Source: an uncultured Victivallales bacterium (GTDB lineage: Bacteria; Verrucomicrobiota; Lentisphaeria; Victivallales; UBA1829). From it: a stretch of DNA of 64,000 nucleotides. Below, piece by piece: positions 18,355 to 24,800 of the stretch. Positions within the stretch are counted from its first letter, which is position 1; each line of letters opens with the position of its first letter. Under the pieces are notes generated by a model. The model saw only the letters and a program-made list of their open reading frames with translations. It was not told where the DNA came from and searched no databases. Both the position numbers and the translations under genes were made by a program. The DNA lies in contig CAKUJH010000015.1 of assembly GCA_934661375.1 (NCBI GenBank), positions 1 to 64,000 on the forward strand, read 5' to 3'.

Positions 18355-18899
18355 AAAACGGAACTGAACCGGGGAAATGCCCGTGTCCAGTTCCGTTTCT
18401 GTTTTACCGGAAAGATTATTTGTAAAGCGGACCGAAGTTCGCGCAGGCGCGGTAATCTGCGCCTTCCAGATCCATTCCGAACGCATTCCAGGCGGACGGA
18501 CGGAAAATTTTGCCTTCATCCACGTTGTGCATACAGACCGGAATCCGGAGCATGGATGCCAGCGTGATGAGGTCGGCTCCGATATGTCCGTAGTTGAACG
18601 CGCCGTGGTTTGCGCCCCAGTTTGCCATCACGGAATAGACATCCTTGAATGCGCCTTTGCCGGTGAGGTTCGGCACGAAATAAGTGGTCGGCCATCCGGC
18701 ATCGGTGCGGCTGTCAATGATCTGATGCGCCTTGTCCGGCAGCTGATAGGTGTAACCTTCGGCGATCTGAAGGACCGGACCCAAACCGTAAATGCGGTTG
18801 ACACGCGCCAGAGTAATGGGCATTCCGCCTTTGGTGTAGAAGTGGGAGGAATAGCCGCCGCCGCGGAAATAACCGAGGTTGGCGGGGACCCATTCCGTT
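18355..18899. repeat. Right copy of the 545-bp direct repeat
   Basis: Identical to 9394-9938. Here the repeat is continuous with the full-length fucI gene, so this side is the complete copy. It includes the terminator stem at 18356-18398, which serves the glycosidase gene (plus) and fucI (minus). Confidence 0.97.
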
Positions 18900-20164
18900 G
18901 CATCCAGGCAGGCCTGCGCTTCGGCTTTGGTGATTTCCCAGAACGGTTTCATGGCGGGTTTGCCGCCTTTTTTCTGGCAGCCGGTGGCGTCAAGAGTCGT
19001 CGCGCCGGAATTGATCAGGTGCATGAATCCGGGAACGTCGATTTTGCAGCCGGTGGCTTTCTTGACCGCTTCGGGACTCCAGTAGGTCCGGACATCGGAG
19101 AAGCCGGAAGCGGAATTGGTCAGCAGATGCCCGAACAGCATGGCGACGCCGTTCAGTCCGTCGTTTTCCGTTGCCAGCAGATAGGGAGCGCGGATGCCGT
19201 TCCAGTCGAAGGACGAGTTCAGGATGGTTTCCATGAAATCGCCGTTCGGCATGTGATCCGTCCATTGCCGCTGTCCCTGGAATCCGGCGAGGATGGCATT
19301 GTGCCCCATGCCTTCTTCGATGAATCCGTTTTCGCGGAGATATTCATTACCGGCCATCAGGTCGCGGGCGATCATCGCCATCTTGACGGAATATTCAAAT
19401 GTTTCTTTTGCACGCTGTTTGGAAAGGCCCTTTTTGCCGTTGTAGATGTCTTTGCCGATTTTGCAGTTCTTGTTTGCCCAGGCAATGGCTTTCTTGAATT
19501 CCGCGGGGTCGTAAATGTTTTCATTGACGCGGCGGATGATTTCGCACATATCCACGGATTCGCAGCGCATTCCGAGGTGTTTTTCATAGAAATCGGGATC
19601 GAGGATGGAACCGGCGATTCCCATGGCGACGGAACCGATGGACAGGTAGGATTTTCCGCGCATCTGGGCAGCCGCGATGCCGGCACGGGCGAAACGCAGG
19701 ATTTTTTCCGTTACATCCGCGGGAATTTTTTTCTCGTCGGCGTTCTGGACATCGCGTCCGTAAATGCCGAAAGCCGGCAGGCCTTTCTGGGAATGGGCCG
19801 CCAGCACAGCCGCCAGATAAACAGCGCCGGGACGTTCCGTTCCGTTGAACCCCCAGACCGCCTTGATGGTGTGGGGATCCATGTCCATGGTTTCGGAACC
19901 ATAACACCAGCAGGGGGTTACGGTCAGAGTAACCGCCACGTTCTCCAGTTTGAATTTGTCGGCACATGCGGCGGCTTCCGCCACACCGCCGATCGTGGTG
20001 TCGGCAATGACGCATTCAACGGGCTTGCCGTCAGTGTAACGCAGATTTTTGGAAATCAGTTCGGCGGCGGCTTTCGCCATTCCCATGGTCTGATCTTCCA
20101 GCGACTCACGGATGCCTTTCCGGCGGCCGTCGATAGCGGGACGGATACCAATCTTCGGATACAT
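18416..20164 (-). CDS. fucI: L-fucose isomerase (FucI family), 582 aa
   Basis: The N-terminus MYPKIGIRPAIDGRRKGIRESLE and the length (582 versus about 591 in E. coli) fit FucI, which interconverts L-fucose and L-fuculose (also D-arabinose and ribulose) in a Mn-dependent aldose-ketose reaction in the cytoplasm. Further family blocks are ECVIADTTIGGVAEA, WGFNGTERPGAVYL and the C-terminal GANHGAFNYGHIGADLITLASMLRIPV. The ATG at 20164 is preferred over 20170, because GGAGG lies 7 nt before the former and only 1 nt before the latter. Its last 161 codons are duplicated at 9455. No fuculokinase or aldolase is adjacent. Confidence 0.95.
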   Translation of the reverse strand: MYPKIGIRPAIDGRRKGIRESLEDQTMGMAKAAAELISKNLRYTDGKPVECVIADTTIGGVAEAAACADKFKLENVAVTLTVTPCWCYGSETMDMDPHTIKAVWGFNGTERPGAVYLAAVLAAHSQKGLPAFGIYGRDVQNADEKKIPADVTEKILRFARAGIAAAQMRGKSYLSIGSVAMGIAGSILDPDFYEKHLGMRCESVDMCEIIRRVNENIYDPAEFKKAIAWANKNCKIGKDIYNGKKGLSKQRAKETFEYSVKMAMIARDLMAGNEYLRENGFIEEGMGHNAILAGFQGQRQWTDHMPNGDFMETILNSSFDWNGIRAPYLLATENDGLNGVAMLFGHLLTNSASGFSDVRTYWSPEAVKKATGCKIDVPGFMHLINSGATTLDATGCQKKGGKPAMKPFWEITKAEAQACLDATEWVPANLGYFRGGGYSSHFYTKGGMPITLARVNRIYGLGPVLQIAEGYTYQLPDKAHQIIDSRTDAGWPTTYFVPNLTGKGAFKDVYSVMANWGANHGAFNYGHIGADLITLASMLRIPVCMHNVDEGKIFRPSAWNAFGMDLEGADYRACANFGPLYK

Positions 20165-20205
20165 GTTCATACCTCCAGTTTTAAGTGGTTGCTGTCTACT
20201 GAATC

Positions 20206-20234
20206 AAAATAACCCTTTATATGAAAAAAATCAA
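20206..20234 (-). promoter_or_regulatory. Promoter of fucI
   Basis: On the minus strand: TTGATT (20234-20229), 17-bp spacer, TATTTT (20211-20206), about 40 nt before the start codon. Confidence 0.55.
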
Positions 20235-20311
20235 CCTGTTTTTTCATGAATATTGGCTTTTTTTCTATGAAAAATAGTAAGAGCAACCATTTCTCCGGCG
20301 CAAAAGGCTGA

Positions 20312-20551
20312 ATCCGGAAGAAAAAATCAGGCATCCCGCCGGGGAGCAGCTTTTTATTTGACGCCACGCAGCAGCTTTTCAGGTATGAAATTCCATCCGG
20401 CATACAGAAAAATGCACTTTCACAGCTCTTTCTGTTTGACGTTCCGTATACAGGTGTAAACGACGGAATGAACCGAAAGCTGCGGGAGCAGCTGAAAAAA
20501 GGAGGAAACAACATATGCGATTCAAAACACGGGCTTTGGCGAAAGCAATGA
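20312..20551 (+). pseudogene. Probable 3' remnant of a gene upstream of the portal gene
   Basis: An open frame of 79 codons (after TGA 20309-20311, ending TGA 20549-20551) has no ATG, GTG or TTG start before codon about 50. It reads SGIPPGSSFLFDATQQLF, then LSQLFLFDVPYTGVNDG, and a basic end. It overlaps the portal start by 37 nt, a spacing common between phage head genes. It may be the tail of the gene that preceded the portal (terminase in Mu), now cut off near the fucI promoter. Identity is not established. Otherwise 20235-20311 contains nothing I recognise. Confidence 0.35.
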
Positions 20552-21762
20552 TGAAGTTCCGGGCGCCGGACGGCTTGTCTTATGAAGAAAGAGTCCGCCG
20601 GAAAATCCGCAGAGCCCCCGGAAATTCGTCCGGGGATTTCGATGAATTCACCTGCGCCTGGAATTCCATGTCCGGCCCGAAACTGACCGCCGGGCTGCTG
20701 CGGAGGCTGACAGAAAACGCAGATTCCGGAGCCGCGTCGGAACAGGCTCTGCTTTACCGCAGCATGCTGGAAAAAGAACCTGCCATTGCGGCACATCTGC
20801 AGACCCGCATTCTTTCCGTGCTGTCCTGCGACTGGTCGCTTCAGGGCGATGACCCCGCGAAAGTTCATGAACTGACCGGAATTCTGGAACAGGCGGGCAT
20901 ACACCGTCTGCTGCGGCATCTGCTGGATGCACTGGCATTCGGATACTCCGGAGCCGCCATCATCTGGGAGGAAGGCGGCAAAGGCATTCAGACTTTCCGG
21001 AAAATCCATACGCCGAACTGGACATTTGACCGGGCAGGCAATCCCGCGCTGATTCCCTTGGACGGACAGCCCCGGCCACTGTCGGAGTATCATCCGAACC
21101 AGTTTGTCCTGCATACCCATAAACTGCAGTCCGGTCCCTGCCAGAGCGGCGGTCTGCTCCGTCCCCTGCTCTGGCTGTATTTCTTCAAACACTACGCCAT
21201 GCGCGACCGGGCGCGGTATCTGGAAAAATTCGGCATACCGTTTCTGATTGCCAAAATCCGGGAAGATGATTTTGAAAATGAATCCGTACGCGCTTCCATC
21301 CTTTCCTCTCTGACCAGAGTCGGCTCCGACGGCGCGGGAGTCATCACGGAAGGTTCCGAACTTCAGGTGCTTTCGCCGGCGGGAGGTTCCACCGATTATC
21401 AGAACTGGATGAATTACATCGACAAGCTGTTTGCCCTGCTGATTCTGGGACAGACCGCCTCCAGTGCCGACGCCTCCGGTTTCAGCCGGGGTCAGATACA
21501 GGAAAATGTCCGACGCGATATTCTGGAAGCCGACTGCCGCGCTCTGATGTCCACCGTTACCCGGCAGATTCTCAATCCGCTGGAACGCTTCCGTTTCGGC
21601 AGCGAAAACACCGTGCAGTTCAAGCTGGATTATTCCATGCCGGAAAATCTCACGGAAAAAGCGGACATTGTCAAAACTCTTGCCGGCAGCGGTTTCCGGA
21701 TCAACCCGCGCTGGGTGGAAAAAACTTTCAGCATTGAACTTGAAAAGGATCACGTAAAATGA
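20515..21762 (+). CDS. Mu gp29-like portal protein (DUF935), 415 aa
   Basis: The sequence shows the DUF935 pattern: repeated RTRILSVLSCDWSL early (one residue of Mu-type L-x-(S/T)-R-(R/K)-x-x-V), FGYSGAAIIWEE, FKHYAMRDRARYLEKFGIPFLIAK, and late NWMNYIDKLFALLILGQTASS. Portal proteins form the dodecameric ring at one capsid vertex through which DNA is packaged. AGGAGG precedes the ATG at 20515. The stop overlaps the next start (ATGA), so the genes are translationally coupled. The frame is intact and of normal length (Mu gp29 is about 500 residues, many relatives 400-520). The usual partner upstream, the terminase large subunit, is absent. Confidence 0.85.
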   Translation: MRFKTRALAKAMMKFRAPDGLSYEERVRRKIRRAPGNSSGDFDEFTCAWNSMSGPKLTAGLLRRLTENADSGAASEQALLYRSMLEKEPAIAAHLQTRILSVLSCDWSLQGDDPAKVHELTGILEQAGIHRLLRHLLDALAFGYSGAAIIWEEGGKGIQTFRKIHTPNWTFDRAGNPALIPLDGQPRPLSEYHPNQFVLHTHKLQSGPCQSGGLLRPLLWLYFFKHYAMRDRARYLEKFGIPFLIAKIREDDFENESVRASILSSLTRVGSDGAGVITEGSELQVLSPAGGSTDYQNWMNYIDKLFALLILGQTASSADASGFSRGQIQENVRRDILEADCRALMSTVTRQILNPLERFRFGSENTVQFKLDYSMPENLTEKADIVKTLAGSGFRINPRWVEKTFSIELEKDHVK

Positions 21763-22781
21763 AAAATTCACGCATTGCTTTTTTTGAAGGCGGCGCCCTC
21801 GCCGAACCGCAGGTACGCACTCTCCCCGAACAGTTTCTGCTGCTCCGTTTCGGACGGAATGTCTATTCCAAGAACGGGGAAACCGGCGAATTTGAATTCA
21901 CGGAAGCAGACGCAGACGCCGTTCTGCAGGATTTCGCCGCCCGCAGCCGTGATCTGGTGATTGATTTTGAACATCAGAGTCTGCACGGCGGCAAAGCTCC
22001 GGCAGCAGGCTGGATCGGCAGTCTGGAAAAAACCTCCGAAGGCATTCTGGCAAAAATCAGATACTGGACCCGCGAAGCACAGGAATTCCTGCTTCAGGGA
22101 CAATACCGGTATTTTTCGCCGACACTCTGCTTTTCCCGCAGCGGGAAACGGGTTACGGCGATACACTCGACGGCACTCACGAACCATCCGGCGATGCACG
22201 GGATTCCGGCTCTGGTAGCCGATGACCTGCCCGGTTCCGCCAGTGATGAAGCAAGTGAAGCTGCCGTTCCCGGAATCATCAATGAAATCTCCAGCAACTT
22301 GAAAGGAAAAAACATGAATCAGTTTCTGACCCGGCTGGGTCTGGAAGCCTTCTGCGACGCCGATGAAGAAGAACGCTGCAAGGCAATCGAACAACGGCTC
22401 TGCGCTCTGACCGACATGGAAAAGAGTCTTCAGGATTTTCTGAAGATCAATGGCTTGACGGATCTCGCCAATGCATCGGAAAAACTCCGTACTCTCCATT
22501 CCATGAACGCTGAAAAAGCAGTCTGTCAGGCTTTTGCCGACGGTAAACTCTCCGAAAACATGCGTCCCTGGGCTCTCCGGTTCGCGGAAAATGAACCCGC
22601 CGCTTTCGCCGACTGGTGCAAAGCCGCACCGCGGATCATTCCCGCCAATACCGGAATTCCCCAGACCGACGCCGCACCGTACAACCAGACTGCCGTTCCC
22701 GGCTCCGAAGAAGCACGCATTCTGCGTCTGCTCGGACTGTCTGAACAGAATCACAATAAGAATATGAAAGGAATCTGCTGA
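21759..22781 (+). CDS. Mu gpI-like capsid maturation protease/scaffold, 340 aa
   Basis: The N-terminal half matches the phage I-like protease: DLVIDFEHQSLHGGKAPAAGWI, then YFSPTLCFSRSGKRVTAIHSTALTNHPAMHGI. The conserved DFEHQ and the S/TALTNxPA block are present. The C-terminal half is helical and charged, like a scaffold. In Mu the scaffold (gpZ) is produced from an internal start in the same frame. Here an internal ATG at 22314 has its own AAAGGA site. The gene overlaps the portal by 4 nt and the next gene by 1 nt. The expected role is procapsid assembly and processing. Confidence 0.85.
   Translation: MKNSRIAFFEGGALAEPQVRTLPEQFLLLRFGRNVYSKNGETGEFEFTEADADAVLQDFAARSRDLVIDFEHQSLHGGKAPAAGWIGSLEKTSEGILAKIRYWTREAQEFLLQGQYRYFSPTLCFSRSGKRVTAIHSTALTNHPAMHGIPALVADDLPGSASDEASEAAVPGIINEISSNLKGKNMNQFLTRLGLEAFCDADEEERCKAIEQRLCALTDMEKSLQDFLKINGLTDLANASEKLRTLHSMNAEKAVCQAFADGKLSENMRPWALRFAENEPAAFADWCKAAPRIIPANTGIPQTDAAPYNQTAVPGSEEARILRLLGLSEQNHNKNMKGIC
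22314..22781 (+). CDS. Internal in-frame scaffold product (gpZ-like), 155 aa
   Basis: AAAGGA at 22302-22307 lies 6 nt before ATG 22314, which is codon 186 of the protease gene. The product (MNQFLTRLGLEAF onward) covers only the helical, charged C-terminal region, mirroring the I/Z nested arrangement of phage Mu. Translation from this site is inferred from the ribosome site and the Mu precedent. Confidence 0.55.
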   Translation: MNQFLTRLGLEAFCDADEEERCKAIEQRLCALTDMEKSLQDFLKINGLTDLANASEKLRTLHSMNAEKAVCQAFADGKLSENMRPWALRFAENEPAAFADWCKAAPRIIPANTGIPQTDAAPYNQTAVPGSEEARILRLLGLSEQNHNKNMKGIC

Positions 22782-23200
22782 TGTCTGCTCTCACCTCCAA
22801 CCGCAACACTCCGGAAATTCTCTGTCACTCCCAGAAATTTCATCGTATCAAAAGCATCAAAGCCAATACCACGCTGTATACCGGCAGCATTGCTGCGGTT
22901 TCCACCTCCACCGGGCTGGCGGAACCTGCAGCCGATGCCGCAGGACTGGCGGTCGTCGGCAGAGTCGAAGGATTCACTTCCGATGGCCGCGCGGTTATCA
23001 AAAGCGGAGTTTTCAAGTTCGACAACGGAACGTCCACCGAAGCGTTGGGGCTTGAATCCCTCAACAAGACCGTTTATGCGCTGGACGACCATACCGTGGG
23101 CAAAGTCGGCGGAACCAACAAAATCAAAGCAGGCATCCTGCGCGATATTGACAGCGACGGTCAGGTGATCGTCGAAATCGGAACTCTCAACCTCGGCTGA
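22781..23200 (+). CDS. DUF2190-like capsid decoration protein, 139 aa
   Basis: A small Ala/Gly/Val-rich beta protein (NTTLYTGSIAAVSTSTG, then AAGLAVVGRVEG) located between protease and major capsid. This is the position and size of DUF2190/decoration proteins in Mu-like phages. The start overlaps the preceding stop (TGATG). Sequence similarity alone is modest, so the call leans on position. Confidence 0.6.
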   Translation: MSALTSNRNTPEILCHSQKFHRIKSIKANTTLYTGSIAAVSTSTGLAEPAADAAGLAVVGRVEGFTSDGRAVIKSGVFKFDNGTSTEALGLESLNKTVYALDDHTVGKVGGTNKIKAGILRDIDSDGQVIVEIGTLNLG

Positions 23201-23221
23201 TGCCGGAAAGGATTTTTCACC

Positions 23222-24136
23222 ATGGATATTAATCGCAAGAATATGGATTTTCTGTTTCAGGGTTTCAACACCCAGTTTGCCGCGGCTCTGGAAAATGCAC
23301 CGGATTCCTGGCAGCGTTTCTGCGGCGTGATTCCGTCGGGAGCCGCTTCCAACATCTACCCGTTCCTCGAACAGTTCGGCGGAATGCGCGAATGGATCGG
23401 CGACCGTCAGATCAAAAACCTGGTCAGCCGGAAACTGGAAGTCGTCAACCGTGATTTCGAAGATACAGTGGCTGTTCCCCGCAATGACATCGAAGATGAT
23501 CAGTACGGAATCTATTCGCTGCTCATTTCGCAGATGGGACACAATGCCGGCACGCTCTGGCAGCAGCTGGCTGTCGAAGCCCTGCTTTCCGAAAACAACT
23601 GGATCGACAACAAGGCGTTCTTTGCGACAGACCGGAAATACGGCAGCAGCACGGTTTCCAACAAAACTTCATCTGCGCTTTCCGCCGACGCCTACGCGAC
23701 CGCCAGAGCCGCCATGATGTCCTGTCGGGGACACAACGGCAAAACGCTCGGCATTATCCCGAACCTGCTGATCGTCGGCCCCAAAAACGAAGCGACCGCT
23801 TTTTCCATTCTGAAGGACCGGCTGATGCTCAAAACGCACAGTTCGGCTTCCGTTTCCGGAGTCGGCGCAACGGAAAATCCGTGGAACGGGTCGGCGGAAC
23901 TGCTGGTTCTGCCGGAACTCTCCGGCGACAATGAGGACCTCTGGTTCCTCTGCGCCGCTTCGGGCGTGCTGAAACCCGTTTTCGTGCAGCAGCGCAAACT
24001 GCCGACACTGGTCCGGCTGGACAATGACAGCGATGAAAATGTATTTTCGCGCAAAGAATACATTTACGGATCGGATGCCCGCGGCGAAGCGTTTCTTGCT
24101 TTCCCGCATCTGATTTACCGCGGCGGAAAAGTCTGA
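23222..24136 (+). CDS. Mu gpT-like major capsid protein, 304 aa
   Basis: The length equals that of Mu gpT (about 305). The sequence has family blocks: LFQGFNTQFAAALENAP at the N-terminus, EDTVAVPRNDIEDDQYGIYSL, QLAVEALLS, GIIPNLLIVGPK and a C-terminal RGEAFLAFPHLIYRGGKV. The protein has the HK97-type role of forming the icosahedral shell. A strong terminator directly follows the gene. No frameshift or stop interrupts it, so the capsid gene looks functional. Confidence 0.87.
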   Translation: MDINRKNMDFLFQGFNTQFAAALENAPDSWQRFCGVIPSGAASNIYPFLEQFGGMREWIGDRQIKNLVSRKLEVVNRDFEDTVAVPRNDIEDDQYGIYSLLISQMGHNAGTLWQQLAVEALLSENNWIDNKAFFATDRKYGSSTVSNKTSSALSADAYATARAAMMSCRGHNGKTLGIIPNLLIVGPKNEATAFSILKDRLMLKTHSSASVSGVGATENPWNGSAELLVLPELSGDNEDLWFLCAASGVLKPVFVQQRKLPTLVRLDNDSDENVFSRKEYIYGSDARGEAFLAFPHLIYRGGKV

Positions 24137-24157
24137 CCGTGATTCATTGAACCTGCG

Positions 24158-24197
24158 AAGGGGAAGACCGGCGCTGTCCTGTTTTCCCCTTTTTTTT
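24158..24197 (+). terminator. Intrinsic terminator after the capsid gene
   Basis: Stem AAGGGGAA / TTCCCCTT (24158-24165 and 24184-24191) followed by a run of eight T. It separates the capsid gene from the gp36-like gene. Confidence 0.78.
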
Positions 24198-24214
24198 CTG
24201 AAAGGAATTATGCC

Positions 24215-24640
24215 ATGAGCAATTATCTTACTCTGGAAACCCTGACCCGCCGCATCACCGCCGCACGTTTGAACGCCTTGTGTCAAAGCGCCGGCAGCGA
24301 AACGGAAGTCCTGACTGCCGAAATCATCAGCCGCGCGGAAGCAGTGATTGACAGTTATGCCGGGAACCGTTATCAAACACCCCTGCCGCCCTGTGAACTT
24401 ACAGAGGAATGGGCGTTGTGCATTGCCGAATATGAACTCTACAAACGGGGACCCGGCGGAACTGTTCCCGCAAAAATCAAGGAATCCTATACCAGTTGTC
24501 TGGAACGTCTGGCGGAACTGGCGGCAGGCAAACTCCAGCTGCCGGGCTGCCGGCCTTCTCCCGCAAACCATTCCGGCTGTTCTGTTTTTGTGCCGGGACG
24601 GGAGAACCTGTTCGACGCTGAAACGATGCGTTCCTATTGA
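24215..24640 (+). CDS. Mu gp36-like protein (DUF1320), 141 aa
   Basis: The protein begins YLTLETLTRRITAARLNALCQ and has EIISRAEAVIDSYAGNRYQTPLPP, the recognisable start of DUF1320/gp36 head-completion proteins, followed by the helical CIAEYELYKR. In Mu-like phages this gene lies directly behind the major capsid and likely acts at the head-tail interface. AAAGGA lies before the ATG. It is the last gene of the block; tail, lysis and transposase genes are missing, and glgP follows. Confidence 0.8.
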   Translation: MSNYLTLETLTRRITAARLNALCQSAGSETEVLTAEIISRAEAVIDSYAGNRYQTPLPPCELTEEWALCIAEYELYKRGPGGTVPAKIKESYTSCLERLAELAAGKLQLPGCRPSPANHSGCSVFVPGRENLFDAETMRSY

Positions 24641-24661
24641 TTTTTCCGCCCGTTTTTTCTC

Positions 24662-24703
24662 CGCAGGGAAACTGAATTCCGGTTTTCCTGCGGATTTTTT
24701 TGT
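24662..24703 (+). terminator. Intrinsic terminator at the end of the head-gene block
   Basis: Arms CCGCAGGGAAAC and GGTTTTCCTGCGG (one G-T pair) followed by a T run. Confidence 0.78.
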
Positions 24704-24723
24704 CCCGCCGGAACGTAAAATCA

Positions 24724-24752
24724 TTGTAAAATACAGGATTCCGCTGTATATT
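24724..24752 (+). promoter_or_regulatory. Promoter of glgP
   Basis: TTGTAA (24724-24729), 17-bp spacer, TATATT (24747-24752), about 45 nt before the start codon. Confidence 0.6.
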
Positions 24753-24800
24753 ACGCGATAATACAACAAAAGACAAACCATTACTCATCAGGAGAGTATC

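Noticed and set aside
9394..18899. Direct repeats as att sites of a site-specific integrase element
   Set aside because: 545 bp is far longer than a usual att core, and no integrase or recombinase gene lies in the segment; homologous integration or duplication fits better.
18377..20212. 611-codon plus-strand open frame
   Set aside because: Antisense of fucI; the same shadow also appears at the truncated copy at 9416-10066.
20167..21771. 534-codon minus-strand open frame across the portal gene
   Set aside because: Antisense of the portal gene, with no ribosome site; the plus-strand reading has coupled starts and phage-family motifs.
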